DNA from: Cellulomonas fimi
GTDB lineage: Bacteria > Actinomycetota > Actinomycetes > Actinomycetales > Cellulomonadaceae
DNA: 64,000 nt
Direction of reading: 5' to 3'
NCBI RefSeq assembly: GCF_028583725.1
Contig: NZ_CP110680.1
Location: 3,286,001 to 3,350,000 of the forward strand
In this document: in pieces, positions 23,360 to 32,459 of the stretch
Layout: the number at the start of each line of letters is the position of its first letter
Position numbering within the stretch: the first letter of the stretch is position 1
Made by a program: the position numbers and the translations under genes
Notes under the pieces: generated by a model
Database searches by the model: none
What the model was told of the DNA's origin: nothing
What the model saw: the letters and a program-made list of their open reading frames with translations, nothing else

Positions 23360-26218
23360 GTGGCCGACGACGCCCCGCCCACCCCGCCCTTCCGCGACCC
23401 CGCCCTCCCCCACGCCGAACGCGCCCGCGACCTCCTGCAGCGGCTCACGCCGGACGAGAAGGTCGCGTTCCTGCACCAGCGCGTGCCCGCCGTGCCGCGG
23501 CTCGGGCTCGCCGAGTTCCGGACCGGCACCGAGGCGCTGCACGGCGTCGCCTGGCTCGGCACCGCGACGACGTTCCCGCAGCCCGTCGGCCTCGCCGCGA
23601 CGTGGGACCTCGACCTCGTCACGCAGGTCGGCGAGGTCGTCGGCACCGAGGTGCGCGCCAAGCACGCGGCCGACCCGACGGTGTCGCTCAACGTCTGGGC
23701 ACCCGTCGTCAACCCGCTGCGGCACCCGCGGTGGGGCCGCAACGAGGAGGGCTTCTCCGAGGACCCGTACCTCACCGCGACGCTCGCGACCGCCTACGCG
23801 CGCGGGCTGCGCGGCGACCACCCCGTCTACTGGCGGACCGTCCCGACGCTCAAGCACCTGCTCGCGTACAGCGTCGAGACGGACCGCGCCGTGCTCAGCG
23901 CACAGCTGCCGCCGCGCGCGCTGCACGAGTACGAGCTGCCCGCGTTCCTCGGGCCCGTGCGCGCCGGCGTCGTCGGCGCCGTCATGCCGTCGTACAACCT
24001 CGTCAACGGCCGGCCGACGCACGTGTCGAAGGACCTGATCGACGCCCTGCGCGACGAGCGTGACGGGTTCCTGCTCGTCGTGTCCGACGCCGGCGCGCCC
24101 ACCAACCTCGTCACCGGCGAGCGGTACCACGCGGACCACCCGACCGCGGTGGCCGCCGCCCTGCGCGCCGGCGTGGACTCGTTCACCGACCACGACGCCG
24201 ACGCGTCGGTCACCACCGGCCGCGTGCACGCCGCGCTCGACGCCGGGCTGCTGGAGGAGGCCGACGTCGACCGCGCCGTGCTGCGCCAGCTCGAGCTGCG
24301 GATCGCGACCGGCGAGCTCGACCCCGACCTCGACCCGTGGGCGGGCGTCGGCCCCGAGGCGATCGACCTGCCCGCGCACCGCCACCTCGCCCGCCGGGCC
24401 GCCGCCGCCGGCGTCGTCATCCTCGAGAACGACGGCGTCCTGCCGCTGCGCGACGGCCTGCGGGTCGCGGTCGTCGGTCCGCACGCCGACCAGGTCTGCA
24501 CCGACTGGTACTCGGGCACCCCGCCGTACACCGTGACGCTCGCGGAGGCGTTCGCCTCCCGGTTCGGGGCGGAGCGGGTCACGCTCGTCGACGGCGCCGA
24601 CCGTGTCGCACTCCGCTCGACGACCACCGGCCGGTACGTGCGCCCCGGCGACGACGGGACCCTCGTCGCCGACGCACCGCACGCCGACGACGCCACGCAC
24701 GTCGACCTGACGTCGTGGGGCGAGGGTCTGCACACGCTGCGGTCGCTGCGCACCGGACGCCTCTGGACCGGCGCGCAGTGGATCCTGCGCGCCGACGCCG
24801 AGCGCGTCGGCGGGTGGGTCGTGCAGGAGTCCTTCCGCGTGCACGACAACGGCGACGACACCGTGTCCGTGCAGCACGTCGGGTCCGGCCGCTGGCTCGT
24901 CGTGCAGCGCGACGGCGGCGTCCTCGTCGCCGACGCGGCGTCCCCGCAGCAGGCCGAGCGGTTCACCGTGCGCACCGTGCACTCCGGGCACGCGCTCGCC
25001 GCGGCCGCCGCGCGGGACGCCGACGTCGTGGTCCTCGCCCTCGGCAACGACCCGCACCTGCTCGGACGCGAGACCGAGGACCGCCCCCACCTGCGCCTCC
25101 CCCACGCGCAGGCCGAGCTCGCGCGCACCGTGCTCGACGCCAACCCGGCCACCGTGCTGACCGTCGTGTCGTCCTACCCGTACGTCCTCGGCGACCTCGG
25201 CGAGTCCGCCGCCGCCGTCGTGTGGACCGCGCACGCCGGGCAGGAGCTCGGGCACGGGCTCGTCGACGTGCTCACCGGCGACGTCGAGCCGACCGGACGC
25301 CTCACGCAGCAGTGGCCCGCCGACGAGGCGCACGTCGGCGACCTGTTCGACCACGACCCCGTCGGCGGCGGACACACGTACTGGTACGCCCCGCACCCCG
25401 CGCGCTGGGCGTTCGGGCACGGGCTCACCTACAGCACCGTCGAGTACCTCGGCCTGACAGTCGACGCCGAGGACGACCTCGACGAGCTCTCCGTCGCCAC
25501 CGTGCGCGTCATCGTGCAGAACACCGGCGACCGCGTCGCCGACGAGCTCGTCCAGGTCTACGCCGCCGCGCCCGGGCACCGGCTGCCGTACCCGCGGCGC
25601 ATCCTCGTGAGCTTCGAGCGTGTGCGCCTCGAACCCGGAGAGACGCGCGAGGTGGCCCTGGCCGTGGCCGTCGCCGGCCTCGCCGTGTGGGACGTCACGA
25701 GCGGGTCGTTCGTCGTCGAGCCCGGCGGGTACGAGCTGCACGCCGGGTCGTCGTCCGGGGACCTGCCCCTCGTCGCCGACCTCAAGGTCACCGGGACGCC
25801 CGTCCCGCCGCGCACGCTCCTCGGCGGCTGGGCACGCGCCGTTGACCACGACGAGCGCGCCGACGTCCGGCTGGTCCCCCGCGACCGCGACGCGGGGACG
25901 GCCGTCGAGGTGGCGCCGGGCGCCCGGTCCGGGTGGGTGCTGCTGCGTGACGTCGACCTGCACGGCGTCGGCGGGCTCGAGCTCACCGTCGCCCGGTCCG
26001 GTCCCGGCGCCGCCGCCGTCCACGTCGAGGTGCGCGAAGGGCGGCGCTGGGAGCGCGTCGCGACCGCCGCCGTCCCCGAGGGCACCGACCGGTGGGGCTG
26101 GCACACGGTGCGCGCGACGCCGCACCACACGCTGCCGACCTGGGGCGAGACCGACGTGCGGCTCGTGCTCGACGGGGCCGCCCGGCTCGGCGAGGTGCGC
26201 GGGACGCGCGCGGGCTGA
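23360..26218 (+). CDS. GH3 beta-glucosidase with embedded beta-trefoil-like domain
   Basis: 952 residues from GTG 23360, five bases after GAGGA; the frame is open upstream but has no other ribosome site. The (alpha/beta)8 domain carries the nucleophile Asp243 in VVSDAGAP. The second GH3 domain is split: about residues 414-545 form an insert (LRSTTTGRYV, DGTLVAD, GSGRWLVV) that looks like a fascin/beta-trefoil repeat at the position where other GH3 enzymes carry PA14. The fold resumes at ADVVVLALGNDP. A fibronectin-III-like domain follows (about 700-800), then a C-terminal beta-sandwich that resembles a CBM6-like module. No signal peptide. Divergent from the importer operon and under the same operator type. 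Backbone beta-glucosidase is inferred; beta-xylosidase cannot be excluded. Confidence 0.9.
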   Translation: MADDAPPTPPFRDPALPHAERARDLLQRLTPDEKVAFLHQRVPAVPRLGLAEFRTGTEALHGVAWLGTATTFPQPVGLAATWDLDLVTQVGEVVGTEVRAKHAADPTVSLNVWAPVVNPLRHPRWGRNEEGFSEDPYLTATLATAYARGLRGDHPVYWRTVPTLKHLLAYSVETDRAVLSAQLPPRALHEYELPAFLGPVRAGVVGAVMPSYNLVNGRPTHVSKDLIDALRDERDGFLLVVSDAGAPTNLVTGERYHADHPTAVAAALRAGVDSFTDHDADASVTTGRVHAALDAGLLEEADVDRAVLRQLELRIATGELDPDLDPWAGVGPEAIDLPAHRHLARRAAAAGVVILENDGVLPLRDGLRVAVVGPHADQVCTDWYSGTPPYTVTLAEAFASRFGAERVTLVDGADRVALRSTTTGRYVRPGDDGTLVADAPHADDATHVDLTSWGEGLHTLRSLRTGRLWTGAQWILRADAERVGGWVVQESFRVHDNGDDTVSVQHVGSGRWLVVQRDGGVLVADAASPQQAERFTVRTVHSGHALAAAAARDADVVVLALGNDPHLLGRETEDRPHLRLPHAQAELARTVLDANPATVLTVVSSYPYVLGDLGESAAAVVWTAHAGQELGHGLVDVLTGDVEPTGRLTQQWPADEAHVGDLFDHDPVGGGHTYWYAPHPARWAFGHGLTYSTVEYLGLTVDAEDDLDELSVATVRVIVQNTGDRVADELVQVYAAAPGHRLPYPRRILVSFERVRLEPGETREVALAVAVAGLAVWDVTSGSFVVEPGGYELHAGSSSGDLPLVADLKVTGTPVPPRTLLGGWARAVDHDERADVRLVPRDRDAGTAVEVAPGARSGWVLLRDVDLHGVGGLELTVARSGPGAAAVHVEVREGRRWERVATAAVPEGTDRWGWHTVRATPHHTLPTWGETDVRLVLDGAARLGEVRGTRAG

Positions 26219-26245
26219 CCGCGCACGGCGGACGGCGGGCTCGCG

Positions 26246-26587
26246 TCACTCGACGCAGAACTCGTTGCCCTCCGGGTCGCGCATCACCGTCAGCCCGTCG
26301 TCCCGCACCACGACGACCGTCGCACCCAGGGCGCGCAGGCGCGCGACCTCGGCGGGCACGTCGCCGTCGGGCGCCCGCAGGTCGAAGTGCAGCCGGTTCT
26401 TCGCGGTCTTCGGCTCGGGCACCCGCTGGAACCACAACGTCGGGCCGCCCCAGCCCGCGGGCTCGACGAACGCCTTGTCGCGCGTCGAGTCCTCGTCGAC
26501 GTCGCTCCCGAGCGCCGCCGCCCAGAAGCCCGCGAGCGCGAGGGCGTCGGCCGCGTCGAACGTCACGCTCTTGATGAAGGTCGCCAC
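26246..26587 (-). CDS. VOC/glyoxalase-like protein
   Basis: 113 residues from GTG 26587. It begins with a beta-strand (VATFIKSVTFDAAD), contains KNRLHFDLRAPDG and ends in MRDPEGNEFCVE, the characteristic end of glyoxalase-like VOC domains. Such single-domain proteins act in metal-dependent isomerisation, ring cleavage or drug binding; the substrate is unknown. No Shine-Dalgarno precedes the GTG, but TACCGT (minus strand 26600-26595) lies seven bases upstream, so a leaderless transcript is likely. The gene stands between GH3 (convergent) and nagA (same strand, 34 bases upstream). Confidence 0.82.
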   Translation of the reverse strand: MATFIKSVTFDAADALALAGFWAAALGSDVDEDSTRDKAFVEPAGWGGPTLWFQRVPEPKTAKNRLHFDLRAPDGDVPAEVARLRALGATVVVVRDDGLTVMRDPEGNEFCVE

Positions 26588-26621
26588 CCCGGCGACGGTA
26601 CCGTCGGGCCGCTCAGCCCGC

Positions 26622-27902
26622 TCAGGCCACCCAGGCACCCGCGCGCATGACGCGCACCGGCGCCAGCGCGTCGTCGACGACCACGACGTCGGCGCGCCGG
26701 CCCGCGACGAGCGCACCCAGGTCGCGCCGGCCGAGCACGTCCGCGGGCGTCGTCGCCGCCGCGAGCACCGCGTCCTCGAGCGGCACGCCGGCCGCGACGA
26801 CGTTCCGCACGACGTCGAGCAGGTGGGCGACACCACCCGCGATCGCGCCGCCGCCCGGGGGCGTCGACCCGTCCGCCTCGACGATCCGGGCGACCCCGTC
26901 GGCCACGCGGACGGCCATCGGCCCCAGGCGGTAGTCGCCGTCGGGCATCCCGGCCGCCGCCATCGCGTCCGTCACGAACGCGACCGACCCCGGACCGACG
27001 AGGTCGAGCACCGCCCGCACCGTGTCGTCGGCGAGGTGCGTGCCGTCGGCCACGAGCTCGACGACGAGCTCGCCCCGCGCCGCCGCCGCGAGGCACGCGG
27101 CGACCGGGCCGGGGTCGCGGTGGTGCAGCGGACGCATGCCGTTGAACAGGTGCGTCGCCGTCAGACGGCCCGACCGCGCCGCCGGGGCCGACGCCAGCAG
27201 GTCGAACGCCCGGTCGACGGCCACGTCGACCTGCGCCGCCGACGCGTCGGTGTGGCCGACCGACGGGAGAGCCCCCGCGTCCACCAGCGCGGCCAGCACG
27301 TCCGCACGCGCGTCCGCCGTCCCGGAGCCGTCCGCGACCCCCGTGACCTCGGGGGCGACCGTCATGGTGACGAGGTGCCCGCGCGCCGCCGCGGCGACCT
27401 CCGTGACCAGCGCCGCGTCGCCGGGCTGCATGTCCGCGGGGTTCTGGGCGCCGCAGCGGTCGGCGGACAGGAACGGCCCCTCGAGGTGGATGCCGACGAT
27501 CTCCCCCGCGTCGGCGAGGTCGGCGAGCACGGCGGTCCGTCCGAGCAGCACGTCGCGCGGTGCGGTGACGAGCGACGCGACGAGGCTCGTCGTGCCGTGG
27601 CGCAGGTGCTCGCGCGCCGCGGTGCGCGCCGTCCCGACGTCGGCGGCGTCGGGGAAGCTCGCGCCGCCGCCGCCGTGGCAGTGCACGTCGACGAGCCCGG
27701 GAAGCAGCGTGCCCGTACGTTCGGCAGGCACCTCCCACGGCGCGGGCACGCGGTCCGCGGGGCCGACCCACGCGAGCGTCGCGCCCTCGACGACGACGAC
27801 GCCGTCGTCGAGCACGCGGGCCGGTGTGACGACGCGTCCGCGCAGGACGAGCGGGGTGGAGCCGGTCGTACCGGCCGGGGCGGGGCGGGAGTCGGCGCTC
27901 AC
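26622..27902 (-). CDS. nagA: N-acetylglucosamine-6-phosphate deacetylase
   Basis: 426 residues from GTG 27902, eight bases after GGGAGGA. The amidohydrolase metal motif VDVHCHGGGG, the metal-binding HLEGPFLSADRCGAQNP, SVGHTDASAAQ, HLFNGMRPLHHRDPG and the catalytic Asp in FVTDAMAAAG are all in order. The enzyme removes acetate from GlcNAc-6-P to give GlcN-6-P for glycolysis or cell-wall recycling and works in the cytoplasm. It has no operator of the upstream glycosidase type, so it seems outside that regulon, and no nagB is adjacent. Confidence 0.95.
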   Translation of the reverse strand: MSADSRPAPAGTTGSTPLVLRGRVVTPARVLDDGVVVVEGATLAWVGPADRVPAPWEVPAERTGTLLPGLVDVHCHGGGGASFPDAADVGTARTAAREHLRHGTTSLVASLVTAPRDVLLGRTAVLADLADAGEIVGIHLEGPFLSADRCGAQNPADMQPGDAALVTEVAAAARGHLVTMTVAPEVTGVADGSGTADARADVLAALVDAGALPSVGHTDASAAQVDVAVDRAFDLLASAPAARSGRLTATHLFNGMRPLHHRDPGPVAACLAAAARGELVVELVADGTHLADDTVRAVLDLVGPGSVAFVTDAMAAAGMPDGDYRLGPMAVRVADGVARIVEADGSTPPGGGAIAGGVAHLLDVVRNVVAAGVPLEDAVLAAATTPADVLGRRDLGALVAGRRADVVVVDDALAPVRVMRAGAWVA

Positions 27903-27953
27903 GCGAGCATCCTCCCGCACGCGCGGCCCGCGCCGCGCCACCGACCTGGAGCG

Positions 27954-28571
27954 TCAGGCCTGCGGCAGGACCCGCGCCGGACGGTCGCGGAGCTCGCCAC
28001 GACGCATCCGGCGACGCAGGACGACCCCCGCCCACCAGCGCCCGCCGCCCGCGCCGACCGCACCCTCGGCGAGGGCGAACGCCGCACCGCCCACGGTGTC
28101 CGTCCAGCCGCCGGCGAGCGTCGGCCGCAGCAGGAGGAGGGCCAGCACGCCCCCGACCACCGCGAAGGCGACGACGTGCTCGGCCTCCCGCGCGCGGCGC
28201 CGGAGCGCCCATGCGAGCGCGAGCCCGGCCGGCCAGCCCACGAGCGCGACCGGCACGACCGCGACGAGCCAGGCGAGGACCATGATCGGGATCCCCCCGG
28301 CGACCTGCTCGGACACGTCACCCGCGCCGCCGGAGGGCGCGGCGCGCAGCGCCGTCGCGGCCACGTACAGCACGAGCCACGCGAGGTTCGCGACGGCCAG
28401 CGCCACGAGACACAGGACGCACAGCAGCGCGACGCGTGCCGGGCCGCGCACGACCCCGGCGTGCCAGGTGTCGTCGCGCCTCGGCAGGCCGCTCAGGTAC
28501 CCGTCGTCTGGGGTGAGGTCAGCGACGGCCCACGGGTCCCGGTCGGCGCTCCCGCGCGGGTTCCCGCTCAT
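27954..28571 (-). CDS. Small multi-pass membrane protein, unknown
   Basis: 205 residues from ATG 28571. An acidic N-terminal 45 residues precedes about four membrane segments (near 48-72, 92-118, 128-150 and a short one near 165). The C-terminus is very basic (VVLRRRMRRGELRDRPARV) and should be cytoplasmic. No family recognised. Its ATG overlaps the stop of the YndJ-DUF1990 gene (ATGA), so it is the last gene of the three-gene operon that begins with the TetR regulator. Confidence 0.75.
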   Translation of the reverse strand: MSGNPRGSADRDPWAVADLTPDDGYLSGLPRRDDTWHAGVVRGPARVALLCVLCLVALAVANLAWLVLYVAATALRAAPSGGAGDVSEQVAGGIPIMVLAWLVAVVPVALVGWPAGLALAWALRRRAREAEHVVAFAVVGGVLALLLLRPTLAGGWTDTVGGAAFALAEGAVGAGGGRWWAGVVLRRRMRRGELRDRPARVLPQA

Positions 28572-30142
28572 CGTCCCGTCTCCGCCCGGTCGCCCGCGGT
28601 GCGGTCGCGGTGGAGCCGCCTCGCGGCGTCGGCCAGCGCACGGGCGTACGCGCGCTGGCCCACCGCGACGAACGGCCACGCTGCCCGGGCCCACCACGCG
28701 TCCGGCGCCGAGAACGCCTCCACGACGAACCACAGCGTCCCCTCCGCGTCCCGCTCGACGGCGAACAGCTCCTCGCCGCGGAACGGGTGACCCGGCAGCG
28801 TGCCGTAGGCGAACGCGGTGTGGCACTCGGCGCGGTCGACGGCCACCACGACGCACGGTGCGGCCAGGCGTACCGGTCCGAGACCTGGTCGGCTCACGAC
28901 GCGCGCGCCCGTCCGCGCCGGTCCGTCCGCGTCGACGCGCACCCCCGCCGCCCGCTGGACGCGCCACGTGAGCAGGTCGTCGCCGAGCGCCGCCGCGTCG
29001 TCGTCGCTCGCGTGGGCGACGACGCGCCATCGCCACGACGCGTGCCGGTAGCCTGCAGGGCGTTCGCCGCGGAGCGTGGCCCCGACCTCCGCGTACGTGA
29101 CGTGGGCGCCCTCCGTCTGGGCGCGCTCGTCCGGCTGGTCGCGCTGCGTCGGCTCGGCCTGACGGTCCGGCTGCGTCGACCCGGCCCGGGGGTCCGGCTG
29201 CGGCCGCCGGTCCGGCCCGGTCGGCCCGGTCGCCGCCCGCCGCCCGAGCACCGCGACGCCGAGCAGGGTGCAGACGACGAAGCCGAGCGCGTTGACGACA
29301 CCGTGCGACGCGACCATCGCGTCGAGCCCGGGGTGCGCGAGCCCGGACGCCTCCCCCACGGCCCACCACAGCGCGGGCAGCATCCCCAGGAGCACGGCCA
29401 CCGCGCCCACGCGCAGCAGCGCCCGCGCGAGGCGTGCCGCCGACGTCGGCGGTCCCGGCTCGCTGTCGAGCGCCGACGACGCGCCCCGGGCCGGCCGGGC
29501 TGTCGCGCCCGACCCGCGCAGCACCGCGGCGGCGACGGTCCACAGCGCCCCGGTGAGCACGACGGCGCCGACGAGCTCGGCCGCGTCCGACACGAAGTAG
29601 CCGGCGAGCACGAGCAGGACGCCGACGGGGACCGCGACGGCCGCCGCGTCGGCCACCCGCCCCGGCGCAACCCCCGTCACCAGGCCCGCGACGAGACACG
29701 CACCGAACCCCGCGAACAGCATGTGCGGGACGGTGAGCGTCAGGTACAGCCCGTCGAAGCCCAGCAGGCCCCAGCCCGCACGCTCGGCGACGAGCGCTGC
29801 CGCACCGACGGCCGGGGTGACGAGCGCCGCCGCGACCGCCCACCGGCGTGCCCGGGAGCCCGAGGCTGCGGGCGGGTGCACCAGGACCCGGAGGCCCGCC
29901 GCCGCGAGCACCGCACCCGCCACGGCGAACGGCAGCGCGAGCACCGCCGCGGCGCGTCCGACCGGGAGCCACACGGCCACAGCCGCGGCCAGCCCGGCGA
30001 CCGGCCAGAGGGACGACGACGGTCGTGGGACGACGCGCGGCCCGAGCAGGCGCAGCCCGAGCGGCAGGACGACCGTCAGCCCGAGCCCGACGACGACGTG
30101 CACCGCGGCCGTCGCCGGCCCGCCCAACGTGTCGGCGCTCAC
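28568..30142 (-). CDS. YndJ-like membrane protein fused to a DUF1990 domain
   Basis: 524 residues from GTG 30142. The first 300 residues hold about nine to ten hydrophobic segments of the YndJ type (for example GFDGLYLTLTVPHMLFAGFGACLVAG and SHGVVNALGF). After a Gln/Asp/Arg-rich linker (about 310-350) comes a soluble domain beginning VTYAEVGATLRGERPAGYRH, with FAYGTLPGHPFRGEELFAVER, which matches DUF1990 (UPF0548). The soluble half should be cytoplasmic. Neither half has an established biochemical function; DUF1990 folds like lipid-binding START-like proteins by recollection only. The GTG start overlaps the TetR stop (GTGA). Confidence 0.82.
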   Translation of the reverse strand: MSADTLGGPATAAVHVVVGLGLTVVLPLGLRLLGPRVVPRPSSSLWPVAGLAAAVAVWLPVGRAAAVLALPFAVAGAVLAAAGLRVLVHPPAASGSRARRWAVAAALVTPAVGAAALVAERAGWGLLGFDGLYLTLTVPHMLFAGFGACLVAGLVTGVAPGRVADAAAVAVPVGVLLVLAGYFVSDAAELVGAVVLTGALWTVAAAVLRGSGATARPARGASSALDSEPGPPTSAARLARALLRVGAVAVLLGMLPALWWAVGEASGLAHPGLDAMVASHGVVNALGFVVCTLLGVAVLGRRAATGPTGPDRRPQPDPRAGSTQPDRQAEPTQRDQPDERAQTEGAHVTYAEVGATLRGERPAGYRHASWRWRVVAHASDDDAAALGDDLLTWRVQRAAGVRVDADGPARTGARVVSRPGLGPVRLAAPCVVVAVDRAECHTAFAYGTLPGHPFRGEELFAVERDAEGTLWFVVEAFSAPDAWWARAAWPFVAVGQRAYARALADAARRLHRDRTAGDRAETGR

Positions 30143-31107
30143 GCGTCGTCCTTCCGGGCACGATCCGCGGCGTCTGCCGAGCGCCCGCGGGTGCGCCGCA
30201 CCGGCCCCGGCGCGCCGTCCACGTCGCGCGCGGCGGTGTCCGTTCCCCCTGCGGTCGGGTCGACGCTGGCGGCGGTGGTGTCGTCGCAGGCCACGTCGGT
30301 CCCGGCAGCGTCCGGACCCGCGGCGCTCCGACCCGTGACCCCCTCGCCGGCCTCGTCGTCGACGCGCATCGCGTCGCGCACGAGGCGCAGGAGGTCGTCC
30401 GTGACGCGCCGCGCGACGGGCAGCCGCGCCAGGCTGACGAGCCGGCCGACGAGCGGCGCGGCACCGTCGACGAGCGCGCGCGTCCGTCGCTGCCCCGGCG
30501 ACCCGTCGTGCACCCAGAACAGCGTGACGCCGAGCTGTGCGAGCCACAGGAGCTCCGGGAGGTCGTCGCGCAGGTGCCGTGGCACCGCGGGCACGGCGCC
30601 GGCGACGACCTGCCGGAAGACCTCCTCGCTGGTCTCGCGCGCGCCGCGGGACGAGGCCGAGAACGGGCTCGAGGCCGACGTCGGCCGGATCGCGACCGCG
30701 ACGAACTCGGTGCCGAACGCGTGGTACCCGGCGAACGCGTCGAGCCCGGCGTGCAGGACGCCCCGCAGCCGGGTCGGGAGGTCGCCGCCCGCCGCGAGCA
30801 CCGCCGCGGCGCGCCGCGCGTGGTCCTGCGTCACGTCCAGGTAGAGCTCCTGGACGAGATGGTCCTTCGACGCGAAGTGGTAGTACGCGTTCCCGGTCGC
30901 GACGCCGGCCTCCTGGGCGACGAGCCGCATGGTCGTCGCCGCGTACCCGCGCTCCCGGAACAGCCGGAGCGCGGTGGCCCGCACGAGCGCGCGTGTGTCG
31001 CGGACCTCACGCCCGGCGGTCGCCGCGCGCGGCTCGTGCTCCGGACCTGCTGCGGCCTCCGGGTGCCCCTCGCGCTCCGCGCCGGTGCGCGTGCCTGCGT
31101 CGCCCAT
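30139..31107 (-). CDS. TetR-family regulator
   Basis: 322 residues from ATG 31107, with AGAGG about nine bases upstream. After a charged 35-residue N-terminal extension the TetR HTH occupies about residues 37-83 (TRALVRATALRLFRERGYAATTMRLVAQEAGVATGNAYYHFASKDHL). The ligand domain runs to about 255, followed by a low-complexity Asp/Thr/Ala-rich tail. Two tandem palindromic operators sit 17-45 bases upstream of the start codon, so it almost surely represses its own operon, which includes the YndJ-DUF1990 protein and the small membrane protein. The ligand is unknown; membrane-associated targets suggest a lipophilic compound. Confidence 0.88.
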   Translation of the reverse strand: MGDAGTRTGAEREGHPEAAAGPEHEPRAATAGREVRDTRALVRATALRLFRERGYAATTMRLVAQEAGVATGNAYYHFASKDHLVQELYLDVTQDHARRAAAVLAAGGDLPTRLRGVLHAGLDAFAGYHAFGTEFVAVAIRPTSASSPFSASSRGARETSEEVFRQVVAGAVPAVPRHLRDDLPELLWLAQLGVTLFWVHDGSPGQRRTRALVDGAAPLVGRLVSLARLPVARRVTDDLLRLVRDAMRVDDEAGEGVTGRSAAGPDAAGTDVACDDTTAASVDPTAGGTDTAARDVDGAPGPVRRTRGRSADAADRARKDDA

Positions 31108-31124
31108 GGATTCACGCCTCTCGT

Positions 31125-31151
31125 TTGAACATGTTCAACTGAACGTGTTCA
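31125..31151. promoter_or_regulatory. Tandem TetR operators
   Basis: Two palindromes lie one base apart: TTGAACATGTTCAA (31125-31138, perfect 14 bp) and TGAACGTGTTCA (31140-31151). They are immediately upstream of the TetR gene on the minus strand and would bind two dimers. Confidence 0.8.
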
Positions 31152-31232
31152 ACACCGTACCGCACTGTCGGCCGTCGGGACACGGGTCCTCGTCGGACGT
31201 GGCAGGCGACGACGCCGGCCGTCAGCGGCCGG

Positions 31233-31249
31233 GCGCCTCTGAGAGGCGC
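31233..31249 (-). terminator. Hairpin downstream of nucS
   Basis: GCGCCT and AGGCGC flank a 5-base loop about 40 bases after the nucS stop. This could end the long ATP-synthase transcript. Confidence 0.4.
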
Positions 31250-31289
31250 ACGGAGCGAGGGGGCCGCGCGCCGGCCGCGGGTGCGGGCG

Positions 31290-31985
31290 CTAGAACAGGC
31301 GCGAGTCGACGTCGTCGACGCCGCGCATGGCGTCGTAGTCGAGCACCAGGCACGCGATGCCGCGGTCGGTCGCGAGGACCCGCGCCTGCGGCTTGATCTC
31401 CTGGGCGGCGAACACGCCGCGCACGGGCGCGAGCAACGGGTCGCGGTTGAGCAGCTCCAGGTAGCGGGTGAGCTGTTCGACGCCGTCGATGTCGCCCCGG
31501 CGCTTGATCTCGACGGCGACGCTGCCGCCGGAGGGGTCCTTCGCGAGGATGTCGACCGGGCCGATCGCCGTGGGGTACTCGCGGCGGACGAGGGTGTGCC
31601 CGTCGCCGAGCAGGAGGATCTGCGCCGCGAGCAGCTCCTGCAGGTGCGCCTCGACACCGTCCTTGACGAGGCCCGGGTCCACCCCGAGGTCGTGCGCGGA
31701 GTCGTGCAGCACCTCGAACAGGTCGATCTCGAGGCGGTCGTCGGACTTCGTGTGCTGCACGGTCCACACCGCGGTGACGCCCGCGGCGCGCGACTCGTCG
31801 TCGGGCTCCCCCACCACGAGCGTGCACGGCGGGCTCATCCAGTTGAGCGGCTTGTACGAGCCGCCGTCCGAGTGCAGCAGCACGCTGCCGTCGGCCTTGA
31901 CGACGAGCAGCCGCGTCGCGCGCGGCAGGTGGGCGTTGAGCCGGCCGCTGTACCGGGCGGCGCACGAGGCCACGACGAGACGCAT
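31290..31985 (-). CDS. nucS: Mismatch-specific endonuclease NucS/EndoMS
   Basis: 231 residues from ATG 31985. The N-terminal beta-sheet dimer/DNA-binding domain opens with [23 protein letters not shown]. The C-terminal RecB-like nuclease core carries the PD-(D/E)XK pattern in [23 protein letters not shown], followed by the QLTRYLELL helix. In Actinobacteria without MutS/MutL, NucS cleaves both strands at mismatches such as G-T and lowers mutation rate. Here it is the last gene after atpC and DUF2550 on the same strand. It is cytoplasmic and is expected to bind the beta clamp. Confidence 0.95.
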   Translation of the reverse strand: MRLVVASCAARYSGRLNAHLPRATRLLVVKADGSVLLHSDGGSYKPLNWMSPPCTLVVGEPDDESRAAGVTAVWTVQHTKSDDRLEIDLFEVLHDSAHDLGVDPGLVKDGVEAHLQELLAAQILLLGDGHTLVRREYPTAIGPVDILAKDPSGGSVAVEIKRRGDIDGVEQLTRYLELLNRDPLLAPVRGVFAAQEIKPQARVLATDRGIACLVLDYDAMRGVDDVDSRLF

Positions 31986-32032
31986 GGACGACCTTCGGGA
32001 GAGGACGGGAGGGACCGGAGAGGGCCGGACCG

Positions 32033-32446
32033 TCAGATGACGGAGCCCACGTGGGACGGGGTCGCCTCGATCCAGGACGTGAGCCCGGCGTAGGCGTCGG
32101 GCGCCATCATGAGGTGCACGGTCCTGCCGCTCACCCGGCACGTGACGACCACGGCGTCGGCGCCGCTGGGGTGCGTCCCCTGCACGCGCTCGACGACGGC
32201 GAGACCGGAGCGGTCCCAGCGCATCGACGGGCGGGGCGCGAGCGACCAGCGCCGCCACCAGTAGAGCCGCTGCGAGCCGTACTGGGCGATGCCCAGCGAC
32301 CACGGCCCGGACTCCGAGCGGCCGACGGCGCAGCGGAACGAGCCCACGCGCCGTTCGAGCGTGTGCACCCGGGAGACCCACATGAGCACGACGGCCAGCA
32401 CCAGCGCGACAGCGCCGATCAGCAGGCCGACGACCACGGGGCTCAC
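32033..32446 (-). CDS. DUF2550 membrane-anchored protein
   Basis: 137 residues from ATG 32446. One N-terminal membrane segment (residues 4-25) is followed by a cytoplasmic domain with [28 protein letters not shown] and a Trp-rich end. This is the DUF2550 family, which sits directly behind atpC in most Actinobacteria. The function is unknown. It starts 13 bases after the atpC stop and precedes nucS on the same strand, so it belongs to the ATP-synthase transcript. Confidence 0.88.
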   Translation of the reverse strand: MSPVVVGLLIGAVALVLAVVLMWVSRVHTLERRVGSFRCAVGRSESGPWSLGIAQYGSQRLYWWRRWSLAPRPSMRWDRSGLAVVERVQGTHPSGADAVVVTCRVSGRTVHLMMAPDAYAGLTSWIEATPSHVGSVI

Positions 32447-32459
32447 CGTCGCATCGACC

